64,000 nt of DNA, taken from Neoechinorhynchus agilis (Eukaryota > Acanthocephala). The position numbers and the translations under genes were made by a program. A model generated the notes under the pieces. The model saw only the letters and a list, made by a program, of their open reading frames with translations, was not told the DNA's origin and ran no database searches. Shown here piece after piece: positions 36,240-46,984 of the stretch (positions are counted from its first letter, which is position 1; every line of letters starts with the position of its first letter). The stretch covers positions 6,758,001 to 6,822,000 of the forward strand of contig CM121343.1 of assembly GCA_051530055.1 (NCBI GenBank), read 5' to 3'.

Positions 36240-36600
36240 TCGTTTATGGCGGAAAAATTGAAGGAGTTTATTTAGATCCAATATTTCTGTTTGTCATCGA
36301 TAGAAAGTCCTCCGGGATAATAAAATTACACTTTCGGTGAGAATAATCCCGGTCATCACATATTTTATTTATTCGAAATATTTCACGAGGTATCCTCGCC
36401 TCTTCAGTCATTGCTTCTAAGTGTTTTTAAATATTCGAGTTAAAACTTAGAAGCAATGACTGAAGAGGCGAGGATACCTCGCGAAATAGTTCGAATAAAT
36501 AAAATATGTAATGACCGGGATTATTCTCACCGAAAGTGTAATTTCTGTTTGTGCCTTTATCAGGGTTGCTTGTAGATGTGCTGAAATATCAGACCTAATA
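36240..36600 (+). repeat. Foldback-family element interrupted by a hairpin MITE
   Basis: The left part, GTTTATGGCGGAAAAATTGA to about 36294, and the right part, CCTTTATCAGGGTTGCTTG from about 36553, align with the uninterrupted relative at 31492-31575. The inserted piece is described separately. Confidence 0.6.
36295..36541. mobile_element. Hairpin MITE with long inverted arms and an 11-bp target duplication
   Basis: The arms run from TTACACTTTCGGTGAG (36326) to about 36425, and from about 36440 to CTCACCGAAAGTGTAA (ending 36541); each is about 100 bp and almost perfectly complementary. They include CTGAAGAGGCGAGG and CGAAATATTTC. The 11-bp TTTCTGTTTGT flanks the insert at 36284-36294 and 36542-36552, fitting a target-site duplication. 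About 31 extra bases lie between the left duplication and the left arm. There is no coding capacity. Confidence 0.8.
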
Positions 36601-36944
36601 AATTACTTCGATTTTTCCGCTATTAAACATCCCAATCGCCACTTTTGAAATGCCCTATGTATCGGATCGCGTTTTAATATCCAACGGTTCTCAAGTTGAT
36701 ATATTCCTTAATTATATAAACACATTTTCAAATTTTTATTTATCAGTTCCTTCTTGCGACTAAATGCACGGTTGTGAAAAATTCCACATTCGTTAATCTA
36801 CACCGAAGCTATAGAATGCAATATATGTTTCTTAAAGATTGTCCCATTTGTAATACTAATCAACCATCCGTTTTAATAAATCGTTTAGTATACAACTGCC
36901 GATAATACCTTCAATAGAATTTTCAACATCTATTTGTGTTTGTT

Positions 36945-37025
36945 TATGACGTGAAAATAAAAAGAATTTATTAAATCCGATATTTCGGCACAATTTTGTG
37001 ACTAATAAATTCTTTTAATTTGCCA
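36945..37025. repeat. Small foldback element
   Basis: AAAAGAATTTATTA and TAATAAATTCTTTT pair around TCCGATATTTCGGCACAATT. Same family as 31492, 32690, 36240 and 50850. Confidence 0.6.
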
Positions 37026-37204
37026 TTAACAAACATGAATAACTCAATCTTCAAACAACATCTATTTGTACGTGGATTCCATTTTCGGATATCTCGTATT
37101 CATAATACAAAATAGGTGATCTTGTTGGACTTTCTCAGAGAAGTTTTACCCGAGAACTTATATTCATTATATCAATGGATTGATGAAAAGATTGTAGAAT
37201 CGAT

Positions 37205-37936
37205 TGACGTAGCTTGTTTACTATAATGTCTACTGGCAAGTCGGTTATATTAATTAAGTGTTTAAGAACCTACCTTACTGAGCTTTATCCTTTGGGAACA
37301 AAGCTCAAGGATCTTGGTCAGGGACGTTATTGTACGTCCCTCCAGATCCTCAGATACCTCCCGAGGAGGCGGAACTTATCAGTAAGTCCACCCCTTCAGC
37401 GGCATTTCGACCTTATTGTTATGTGTCACCGGCGATAACGGATTTTGAATCCTTTGACCTTTAAAATGAGATTCGGGCTTAAGTCCACTAGACCACCTCT
37501 ACACTGCTACGGAATGTACAAACCTAACCCGTTTTTAGCTTATCTGCGATAAGGGATTTTGAACCCTTTGGTCCTGAAACAGGGATTTTGGTTCAAGTAC
37601 CCTAGACCAGCATGGCACAGCTACGGAATTTCCAAACTCAGCAAATTTTATTCCTTGTTGTAAGGGTTGAATTCTTAAATGTCTACTGGCAAGTCGGTTA
37701 TATTAATCAAGTGTTTAAGAACATCGTTTACTCGGCTTTATCCTTTGGGCACAGCGCCAACCGATATCTTAGATCAAGGAAGTGATTGAATCACTTAATA
37801 CTCCGAACCACCTCTGAATCCGCGGATACAGTAGTCATTGATGAATTTCCTTACAAGACATCAAAATGAGATTTCCTTCCAATAAAACCTTTAATTTCTT
37901 TTTTTTAAGTTTTACTGGCAAGCCGGCATGTTATGA
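37205..37936 (-). repeat. Worn tRNA-derived SINE copies in tandem
   Basis: TGTCTACTGGCAAGTCGG occurs at about 37227 and again near 37682, and a variant (ACTGGCAAGCCGG) near 37911, marking unit boundaries. On the - strand the first unit has A-box-like TGGTCTAGTGG at about 37475 and a second tRNA-like stretch near 37550-37620 with GGGTTCAAAATCC. It also has the GTCGAAATGCC ... CTTACTGATAAGTTCC ... GAGGTATCTGAGG series (37320-37410) seen intact in the inverted pair to the right. Confidence 0.6.
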
Positions 37937-38604
37937 TCATTCAATTTTAGTCAATCTCTTTCTTGTCCGGCTTATTTATTTAGGCATAAAGCCAAACCAA
38001 TTACATCAGAGAAGTGATATAACCACATAGTCTCCAATGTCGGTTAAGAGTTTGTACATTCCTCCGGATCCTCGGATACCTCCAGGAGGCGGGACTCATC
38101 AGTGAGTTTCCTCCCTTCAGCGGTATTTCGTCCCCTTTGGCTGTGCGTCATTGGTGGTAACGGATTCGAACCACTTGACCCCTAATCGGGATCACGGGCA
38201 TTAGTCCACTTGACCACCTCGACACAACTACGAAATGTAAAACTCAGAAAAAAAATAGAACACAGCGCTCACCCTGAGTCGATAAACTGGCTGAGTTTGA
38301 CATTTCGTAGTTGTGTCGAGGTGGTCAAGTGGACTAATGCCCGTGATCCCGATTAGGGGTCAAGTGGTTCGAATCCGTTACCACCAACGACGCACAGCCA
38401 AAGGGGACGAAATACCTCGATGAAGAGAAGAAACTCACTGATGAGTCCCGCCTCCTGGAGGTATCTGAGGATCCGGAGTAATGTACAAACTCTTAACCGA
38501 CATTGGAGACTATGTGGTTATATCACTTCTCTGATGTAATTGGTTTGGCTTTATGCCTAAATAAATAAGCCGGACAAGAAAGAGATTGACTAAAATTGAA
38601 TGAT
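37937..38604. repeat. Inverted pair of tRNA-derived SINEs (about 312-bp arms, 43-bp spacer)
   Basis: The arms 37937-38247 and 38291-38604 are near-perfect reverse complements. In the + strand copy the A box TGGTCAAGTGG is at 38322-38332 and the B box GGTTCGAATCC at 38366-38376, both close to the Pol III consensus; the acceptor stem of a real tRNA is not formed, so this is a SINE head. The body continues through a hammerhead-like module to AAATAAATAAGCCGG and AAATTGAATGAT. A transcript through both arms would form a very long hairpin. Confidence 0.85.
38403..38469 (+). other. Hammerhead-ribozyme-like module in the SINE, strands in unusual order
   Basis: Conserved core strings are present: CTGATGA at 38438-38444, GAAA at 38409-38412, and a cleavage-site-like TATC at 38462-38465. 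Each flanking helix can pair: GTCCC (38445) with GGGAC (38404) for stem II; ATACCTC (38412) with GAGGTAT (38458) for stem III; CTCA (38434) with TGAG (38466) for stem I. The order along the strand is GAAA block, CTGATGA block, cleavage block, which is not a circular permutation of known type I-III hammerheads. Activity is unproven. Confidence 0.4.
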
Positions 38605-39280
38605 TTAATTTCTTACATTGAAACTGTTGTTAATGGTGTGACGGGATCTCGCAAGCACTCTTGAAAACAATAATCGCTAATCTTCACCCTAACGGAAATC
38701 CCCCAAGCGGATATTCCTTCCCGGACAGACAACCCCGCCGTATATTCCTACCTTGCCGTACCCGTAATCCACTCCAAAATCAACAGCCGCATTCATTTAT
38801 CCTATCGGAACTCGAGTGTTCAATAGGACCCAAAGGTACATGGGTCCTATTCTTTGTTAATTAACAAAAAGCGTGTTATTATTGATAACCTTTTGTGGTG
38901 TTAAATTCATGTTAACAGATTTTGAACTGTAAATTCGATGAAGATTTTTAAAAACATTTAGAAATGAAGCTATACGACTCCCATTTGATCAATTAAGCAT
39001 TTATGGAATTAAATCTGAGTATTATGTCCTTTTAAAAAAATTAATGCCAAGCCGAAATTATCGCCGACTGCGTGACTGCTTATCGATTTTCGCTTTCAAG
39101 CACCGTACTTCAGTGCTAAAGTCACATTTTCATTATTCCAAATTAATTTACGTTCAAGTCAACCCTGCACGGACCTTGGCATCCACGTATCGTATATTTT
39201 CCCATCAATCGTTGTAGTAAACAAACAGTTGATTTAAACACGTCTACGAAATCTTAAATGAATCTGTCTCAGCTATTCGA
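38605..39280. other. Spacer with a compact perfect hairpin
   Basis: AATAGGACCCA (38822-38832) and TGGGTCCTATT (38841-38851) form an 11-bp stem with an 8-base loop. It overlaps the end of a 67-codon frame (38661-38864) that I do not regard as a gene. Nothing else is recognised before the satellite. Confidence 0.4.
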
Positions 39281-42200
39281 GCATCATGGCATTTGATCCG
39301 ACTGATTCCGATTCGCGATTCAAGAACGTCCAAATTAATTGAGACATTGTTCTCTACATTCGATCGCAAGCCAAGTCAATCCTTAGGAGTGAATTTAACA
39401 AATAATGTCATAAAGATCTTTATAGACGACGAGATTTCCTTAAAAGAACATCCTAATCTCAACCACGCAATGGATCCGATCGGGCACCAATGTGAAATTC
39501 GTAATAATGAAGTCTAAATATCAGTTATTGATGGCATTTGATCCGACCGATTCCGAATCGCGATTCAAGAACGCCTAAATTAATTGAGACATTCACGCAA
39601 TGGATCCGATCGGGCACCAATGTGAAATTCTTAATAATGAAGTCTAAATATCAGTTATTGATGGCATTTGATCCGACCGATTCCGAATCGCGATTCAAGA
39701 ACGTCCAAATTAATTGAGACATTGTTCTCTACATTCGATCGCAAGCCAAGTCAATCCTTAGGAGTGAATTTAACAAATAATGTCATAAAGATCTTTATAG
39801 ACGACGAGATTTCCTTAAAAGAACATCCTAATCTCAACCACGCAATGGATCCGATCGGGCACCAATGTGAAATTCGTAATAATGAAGTCTAAATATCAGT
39901 TATTGATGGCATTTGATCCGACCGATTTCGAATCGCGATTCAAGAACGCCTAAATTAATTGAGACATTCACGCAATGGATCCGATCGGGCACCAATGTGA
40001 AATTCGTAATAATGAAGTCTAAATATCAGTTATTGATGGCATTTGATCCGACCGATTCCGAATCGCGATTCAAGAACGCCTAAATTAATTGAGACATTCA
40101 CGCAATGGATCCGATCGGGCACCAATGTGAAATTCGTAATAATGAAGTCTAAATATCAGTTATTGATGGCATTTGATCCGACTGATTCCGAATCGCGATT
40201 CAAGAACGTCCAAATTAATTGAGACATTGTTCTCTACATTCGATCGCAAGCCAATCAATCCTTAGGAGTGAATTTAACAAATAATGTCATAAAGATCTTT
40301 ATAGACGACGAGATTTCCTTAAAAGAACATCCTAATCTCAACCACGCAATGGATCCGATCGGGCACCAATGTGAAATTCGTAATAATGAAGTCTAAATAT
40401 CAGTTATTGATGGCATTTGATCCGACCGATTCCGAATCGCGATTCAAGAACGCCTAATTAATTGAGACATTCACGCAATGGATCCGATCGGGCACCAATG
40501 TGAAATTCGTAATAATGAAGTCTAAATATCAGTTATTGATGGCATTTGATCCGACCGATTCCGAATCGCGATTCAAGAACGCCTAAATTAATTGAGACAT
40601 TCACGCAATGGATCCGATCGGGCACCAATGTGAAATTCGTAATAATGAAGTCTAAATATCAGTTATTGATGGCATTTGATCCGACCGATTCCGAATCGCG
40701 ATTCAAGAACGTCCAAATTAATTGAGACATTCACGCAATGGATCCGATCGGGCACCAATGTGAAATTCGTAATAATGAAGTCTAAATATCAGTTATTGAT
40801 GGCATTTGATCCGACCGATTCCGAATCACGAGTCAAGAACGCCTAAATTAATTGAGACATTCACGCAATGGATCCGATCGGGCACCAATGTGAAATTCGT
40901 AATAATGAAGTCTAAATATCAGTTATTGATGGCATTTGATCCGACCGATTCCGAATCACGATTCAAGAACGCCTAAATTAATTGAGACATTCACGCAATG
41001 GATCCGATCGGGCACCAATGTGAAATTCGTAATAATGAAGTCTAAATATCAGTTATTGATGGCATTTGATCCGACCGATTCCGAATCACGATTCAAGAAC
41101 GTCCAAATTAATTGGACATTCACGCAATGGATCCGATCGGGCACCAATGTGAAATTCGTAATAATGAAGTCTAAATATCAGTTATTGATGGCATTTGATC
41201 CGACCGATTCCGAATCGCGATTCAAGAACGCCTAAATTAATTGAGACATTCACGCAATGGATCCGATCGGGCACCAATGTGAAATTCGTAATAATGAAGT
41301 CTAAATATCAGTTATTGATGGCATTTGATCCGACCGATTCCGAATCGCGATTCAAGAACGCCTAAATTAATTGAGACATTCACGCAATGGATCCGATCGG
41401 GCACCAATGTGAAATTCGTAATAATGAAGTCTAAATATCAGTTATTGATGGCATTTGATCCGACCGATTCCGAATCACGATTCAAGAACGCCTAAATTAA
41501 TTGAGACATTCACGCAATGGATCCGATCGGGCACCAATGTGAAATTCGTAATAATGAAGTCTAAATATCAGTTATTGATGGCATTTGATCCGACCGATTC
41601 CGAATCGCGATTCAAGAACGCCTAAATTAATTGAGACATTCACGCAATGGATCCGATCGGGCACCAATGTGAAATTCGTAATAATGAAGTCTAAATATCA
41701 GTTATTGATGGCATTTGATCCGACCGATTCCGAATCGCGATTCAAGAACGTCCAAATTAATTGAGACATTCACGCAATGGATCCGATCGGGCACCAATGT
41801 GAAATTCGTAATAATGAAGTCTAAATATCAGTTATTGATGGCATTTGATCCGACCGATTCCGAATCGCGATTCAAGAACGCCTAAATTAATTGAGACATT
41901 CACGCAATGGATCCGATCGGGCACCAATGTGAAATTCTTAATAATGAAGTCTAAATATCAGTTATTGATGGCATTTGATCCGACCGATTCCGAATCGCGA
42001 TTCAAGAACGTCCAAATTAATTGAGACATTCACGCAATGGATCCGATCGGACACCAATGTGAAATTCGTAATAATGAAGTCTAAATATCAGTTATTGATG
42101 GCATTTGATCCGACCGATTCCGAATCGCGATTCAAGAACGCCTAAATTAATTGAGACATTGTCGTCTACATTCGATCGCAAGCCAAGTCAACCAATCCTT

Positions 42201-42310
42201 AGGAGTGAATTTGACATTGTCATAAAGATCTTTATAGATGAGATTTCCTTAAAAGAACATCCTAATCTCAACCACGCAATGGATCGGATCGAACTTCACT
42301 GTCTTTTCTG
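39281..42310. repeat. Satellite array with 130-bp and about 244-bp units (about 20 units)
   Basis: GGCATTTGATCCGAC recurs at about 39287, 39529, 39661, 39905, 40035, 40165 and 40409, then every 130 bp to about 42098. Four units are long (first, third, sixth and last) and carry an extra 115 bp or so starting GTTCTCTACATTCGATCGCA and ending CATCCTAATCTCAACC. Short units look like long ones with that piece removed. All units share ACGCAATGGATCCGATCGGG. Units are nearly identical except the last, which is diverged as expected for an array edge. Frames inside it, including two matching 74-codon ones, are by-products. Confidence 0.95.
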
Positions 42311-42493
42311 ATGATTAACCGGCGTTGGAGCCTCGCGTGTGCGCATCTACGGGTCACGTATTGCCGACGGAGGAAGCGGAGGACTTTGTTATCGTTATTC
42401 GTGAGAAAGTCTCGTATTGAGGATTCGTGTTTGTCACATATTTGCCATAGGTTTTTGGGTTGACATTGAGCCGAAAGTGAGACTGTACTAAGA

Positions 42494-43664
42494 ATGTCGG
42501 GATCCCAGTCACCCGGAGCCGCTGCACCGTTGGATGACGCATGCGTCAAAGCGTCACGAACAGTGAACGGTACGGTTGATGGTAGCTTAGTGGTGGAATT
42601 CGGCGACAAAACGAGCGGCGCTGACCGATCTGCAGAACGAGCTGAGAAAGTAATGCAGCAACCCATTGAGGTGGCACCTCCTAACCTCGCGAAACATGGG
42701 ATTTTCATGGAAGCAAAGTTGGGAGAAGGATCATTTGGTCAGGTTTACAAAGGGTACGACTTCCATCGAAGTGCATTTGTCGCAATAAAGTGTTTTAAAT
42801 CGAACAATTCCAATGGTATTCCAAAGGATATTCTACTGGAGATATCCGCATTAAAGGAGCTCTCGCATCCGAATATTATACAATTGATTGATGTGATTAG
42901 TGACGGAGATACGTTTTATGCCAAACTGGAGTATGTTGATTACACGCTTAAAATGATTTTAAAGTGCGAGGACGATAAGTTCAAAGATGTTAATCTATAC
43001 AGGAGTATTTTGCGACAAATCTTTAAGGGTGTAGAATATATTCATTCTAATTCCTATGTCCATAGAGATCTGAAACCGATTAATATCCTCGTAAAGTCGA
43101 ATGGAGTTATAAAGATTGCTGATTTTGGCGGTAGCAGGCGTACAACCTTACCAAGTTTTAGCTATGTTCAGCGAGTTGGAACAACATCATATATGTGACT
43201 TTGAAACATTCACACGTTCATGTCAGTGAGTGTATTGAGGCCTTAAGGCTCCTGAGATATTAATGGGATCGAAGCAGTATACTTTCTTGGTTGATATATG
43301 GCCTATAGGTTGCATTATGATTGAAATGTATTTAAGAAAAAGGCTAATAAGGGGTTCAGACCATGAAACGTGTCTTAATAATATATTCAATATTGTTGAT
43401 CTTCCAACGGAATGTGAGATTCGAGACGTTCTTATCGATAGGAGGATTTATGAAAAATTAAGCCAGAGAAAACGGAAGCGTCCCCTGGGCACGTCTCGAT
43501 TACGTCGTCATCTCAAATGTATGGATATCGATGCATTCAATTTACTAACAAGAATCTTGCAGCCCTGCCCGCAATACCGAATAACCGCCACCATGGCTCT
43601 TGAACACTCGTATTTTACATCGCACTCTGATGTTGTTGTCGGTATTCCAGAAATGCCAAAATAA
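42494..43664 (+). CDS. CDK-like serine/threonine protein kinase (two exons, odd intron)
   Basis: A kinase of the CMGC/CDK type. After about 70 N-terminal residues come the Gly loop LGEGSFGQVYKG, VAIK, a helix C reading GIPKDILLEISALKEL (in place of PSTAIRE), the catalytic loop VHRDLKPINILV, DFG as ADFGGSRR, then, across an intron, APEILMG and VDIWPIGCI, ending with a C-lobe RITATMALEHSYF. All catalytic residues (Lys, Glu, HRD Asp, DFG Asp) are present. The activation segment keeps the CDK2 spacing of 22 residues between DFG and APE only if SYM is joined to APE directly, which needs a 52-bp intron with TG-AG or GT-AA ends (43195/6-43246/7). Product 372 residues. It starts 180 bp after the satellite array. 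An AATAAA lies near 43735. Target and cyclin partner are unknown. Confidence 0.75.
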
Positions 43665-43945
43665 TATGGACGACAGGCGTAAAATTGTGGAACGATCTAA
43701 GACCCTTTTTATGGTGTAATGTCATCCATTTATGAATAAATTTCCAATTCTGTGATGTTTAAGATATGTTTAATGGAATTATGGCTCCAAGCGATGCTTG
43801 ACGTCTTTCTCCTGCGGTACAATCGATTTTTTTTGCTATCGTGTTACCATTTTAGATGGATTTAAAGTCAGATTTTTTTTAATTCCTTTCCAAATGGTTC
43901 GTCCATAAACAATACTCAATTTATTTCGGGAAAATGTAACACAGA

Positions 43946-44473
43946 TCAAAACAAACCCGACAGTCTTCGAATCTGAGATCGGTCATCCAAGGACATTGTA
44001 GATTCCAGTACAGTACTTCGCTTGTGTTCCGAATTGTTCTCCAAAGACTGAGAATACTCTTTTAGCTGCCTAAGAAATGAATTATTTGGTCGGATACATG
44101 GCCTCCGCAATTTAATGGCACGTAAAGCCTCCTGTAAAGAAACTCCGGTGCTCCACATCAAATATGCGGCGGCAAATGTAGGCGCTCTCGAAATTCCCAT
44201 TGAACAATGCACCAAGATCTTCCTCTTGAGTCTCCGCGCTTCATGTATAATCGCATTACTAGCTTCAAAATATTGCAGGACATTCTGGTCGATTTTATCC
44301 TGTACGATAATGTGGTAATGCTCAACTCCTTTAATTGTTTTGCGGTCAGTCTCACGATAACTTAGTACCGCTTTTATTTCTTCGGTATTCGAATCCGATA
44401 GATTCTCCAAAGCGTGCCTCGATCCAATGAATAAGTAAGGTACGATTTCGTTCATATACGTCTCGTGTGTCAT
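43946..44473 (-). CDS. Dual-specificity protein phosphatase
   Basis: A small single-domain phosphatase of 175 residues in one exon. The signature is VHCSMGISRAPTFAAAYLM (HCxxGxxR with Cys nucleophile and Arg), and the general acid is in VQDKIDQNVLQYF about 30 residues before it. The N-terminus EIVPYLFIGSRHALEN matches the usual DSP opening strand. It would dephosphorylate phospho-Ser/Thr and Tyr, possibly on MAP kinases, but the small size without a kinase-binding domain places it among atypical DUSPs. It is convergent with the CDK-like kinase gene, with 281 bp between the stops. An AATAAA on the - strand lies near 43920. Confidence 0.9.
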   Translation of the reverse strand: MTHETYMNEIVPYLFIGSRHALENLSDSNTEEIKAVLSYRETDRKTIKGVEHYHIIVQDKIDQNVLQYFEASNAIIHEARRLKRKILVHCSMGISRAPTFAAAYLMWSTGVSLQEALRAIKLRRPCIRPNNSFLRQLKEYSQSLENNSEHKRSTVLESTMSLDDRSQIRRLSGLF

Positions 44474-44951
44474 TATGGTTAATCGTTCGATTGACTTTGG
44501 TCTCTCCGTTGATTGATAAACAAACGAATGTAGTTGCTATGGTTACAGGTCGGCTACAGAAACGCGGCGGGTGAGTTTAATCGGCGTTTCAAATGTATTT
44601 AAGTTTGATACTTTAATTTCATTCGACTCAATTTTCGTGTAAATATTTAATGATCTTGAAATAGAATTTATTTTTTCTTTTTTTTCAACACGGAATGTGA
44701 GTTTCCTCCATGATCGCAATATTGATTTTGCCATAGACGTTTTGATTTTAGCAAAATGTCATTTCTAGCAAGCCTTCATCTTAGAATATATACCGCTGGA
44801 TCGTTTATGGTCCATACGTTGGTTACTGCTCAATCGAATTCTAATAATGCTCATGAAATTCAATATCGATAAGTGTCCTCAAATTTATGTCAAATAAAGA
44901 CCTTATCTTTTTTATCGCATTGTTGCTTAAACTTCCACTGAAATCGATTCC

Positions 44952-45302
44952 ATGAGATTAAGGAACGGACTTCTTGTAGTGCTTCCTTGCAGATTGGCAG
45001 CTTTAATCAATGGCATTTCGTTGATCGGATTCAAAAGACGTAAAGGATTATTCGTAATCATGTTATTCTTAGTTTTTTTAATTGCCTCTGAATATGGATT
45101 TTATGTTTTTATAGATAAGACGATTGGGTCGACCTGTTCCGAGAGAGTTGCCAAATCGACGAACTCAAACTCCGAATTCGGTATATTCAAAAACTTTAAA
45201 TCCTGCATTGCCTCCACAACTAAGATCTTTAGACAAGTAAACGTACTTTGCTGCATTGAAGTTCGTCTATCAATGGAGTGGAATAAAAAGGAAAATCTTT
45301 AA
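44952..45302 (+). CDS. Hypothetical short membrane protein or first exon
   Basis: A 116-codon frame with a true ATG. It has a basic stretch (FKRRKG) followed by one hydrophobic segment (LFVIMLFLVFLIASEYGFYVF), as in type II membrane proteins, then a Ser/Thr/Lys-rich tail with several Cys. I recognise no family. It may be the first exon of a longer gene or a chance frame; the neighbourhood on the right is hairpin repeats, with no plausible next exon seen. Confidence 0.25.
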   Translation: MRLRNGLLVVLPCRLAALINGISLIGFKRRKGLFVIMLFLVFLIASEYGFYVFIDKTIGSTCSERVAKSTNSNSEFGIFKNFKSCIASTTKIFRQVNVLCCIEVRLSMEWNKKENL

Positions 45303-45329
45303 TCATCGACAGAGAAAATCCTTCGGATT

Positions 45330-45670
45330 AGTCAAAGTATATAATTTTGGTGAAAATAATCAACCGGTAATAGCATATTTGAAATATTAGAGATATTTCG
45401 AAGGAGGTAACCTCACCTCATCAGTCATTGTTGGTAAGTTTTACACAAGTTGATAATGAAATGTACAGGAGTTACCTTTAGTCTTGGAATTATTATGGTT
45501 AGAAGTCTCTTCACCCGCGGTAAATGATTTTTTCGATTAAAGACGTTCTGGTAACTTCCTAAAGGGCTCATCTGCAAACAAAAACTGATTATGAACCCCT
45601 TAAGAGGTTCGCAGAACGTCTTTAATAGAAAAAATCATTTAATGCGGATAAAGAGACTTCTAAACAATGA
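45330..45670. repeat. Two hairpin elements, one a half copy of the MITE family
   Basis: 45340-45435 has the one-armed version of the MITE (GAAAATAATCAACCGGTAAT, GGAGGTAACCTCACCTCATC). At 45501-45550 and 45612-45662 the arms AGAAGTCTCTTCACC... and ...AAAGAGACTTCT pair over about 50 bp with few mismatches, with a 61-base loop. Neither has coding capacity. Confidence 0.6.
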
Positions 45671-46984
45671 TTCCTTTGCACATTCACCAAAAAATAGGTT
45701 TAAATTGTCATTTTGTTAGAGCGATTTCCGCGATTAAGAATAAAAATGTTTTCATTTTCTAACAAAACACACAATCATCATTAAATTTTAGTTTGTCCCT
45801 TATACTCGGTTTATGTTCTTAGGCTTAAAATAAAACACACGCTGAGGGGAGAGCAATGCCTCTTCTTCGTGGACGGTGGTGATTGTTTAAACGTATTGTT
45901 GTTGTTGTTGTTGTTGTTGTGTAACAAAAAGTGTAATAAAATTTCGCCCTAAAAAATCTATAAAGGTAGAATTGGAACGAAATAAATGAGGAACTTAATT
46001 CATCCCTTTAGAGCCATAATGCGTCCCAAGTTATCCGTCTCCACGGCCACTCCACTCAGTAGCATTTTCCGCCTCTTGCTAGAGATGATCAGTCATTTCG
46101 TCTCAATGGCAAAATACGAAGTATACATGGATAATATTCCCAAATCTCGGCTAATATGAGATTTTCGATTAGTTTCTTGATTTTGTTTGTTAGGACTAAT
46201 TAAGATGTCATTTGAAAGACAAGTTTGGTTTCATCAAAGCAATGAGTAAGGGAAACTTTAATTTTTTCGGAGAATTTGAAAATCGATGGAAAAAGTATTT
46301 GTCAAGCTTTTATTTTTAAAGATTTCCATACTCTTTTTCTTCTTCTAATTGCCACTTAATCAATATTATGGCAATTCATTGGACCAAAATAAGCATTATG
46401 CAATCACGAGTGCTTCCGGTCGATTAAAATAACATTTGCATTTCAGTACGAAACGAGAAAAACATACAAACTCGCCGGATTCGATATAGATCTTGCGACG
46501 ATAACTTCAACTGGAAACTTCCATAAGAAGACAGAGTTTTGGGATGGTGGTGAAGATAATCCCGTGCCACTTTGGAATCCATAATCGTGAATTAATAAAG
46601 TTAGAAGAATCTCCTCCTGAGAATTCAAATTTTATTGATCACAGAATTTAAGTTTTAAATCCTTAACTTGGAAAGATGAGGAAATGTCGGAAATAACAAT
46701 TATAAAATCGCGTTATTCATGGAATGCGAATCCAATTGTTTTCGGACGTACAATCTTGTAAGTGTTTATCACAAAGTTGTTAGTTATTAAAAATATTTCG
46801 TGTTTTACGTGGACTTCGTTAGAATTTTAAGGTCTTACAAACTTACGATTCTGAACTTCCACGTAGAAGACGAAAGATTAAAATTCGCAATTTTTTCCTT
46901 GTTAAAACGACGAGATAAACTCCGTTTTTTCGTTCGTATACACTCATGGCACCACTGCATATCTTTTGAGCCTCTTGGCTAACT
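45671..46984. other. AT-rich spacer with a TTG microsatellite; no gene recognised
   Basis: A TTG/GTT trinucleotide run lies at about 45894-45920. Small frames at 46443-46628 and 46800-46982 show nothing that supports them. Confidence 0.35.

Noticed and set aside
38661-38864. 67-codon + strand frame ending in a hairpin
   Set aside because: Lies among SINE-related DNA, has no domain, and the hairpin explains part of the sequence.
39293-42311. Matching 74-codon frames and a 99-codon frame on the + strand
   Set aside because: They lie wholly inside the 130/244-bp satellite and recur only because the units recur; no start context or protein features.
43175-43247. Canonical GT-AG intron for the kinase
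   Set aside because: Gives a clean phase-0 joint but deletes seven residues of the activation segment, against the exact CDK spacing obtained with the 52-bp intron. Kept as an alternative.
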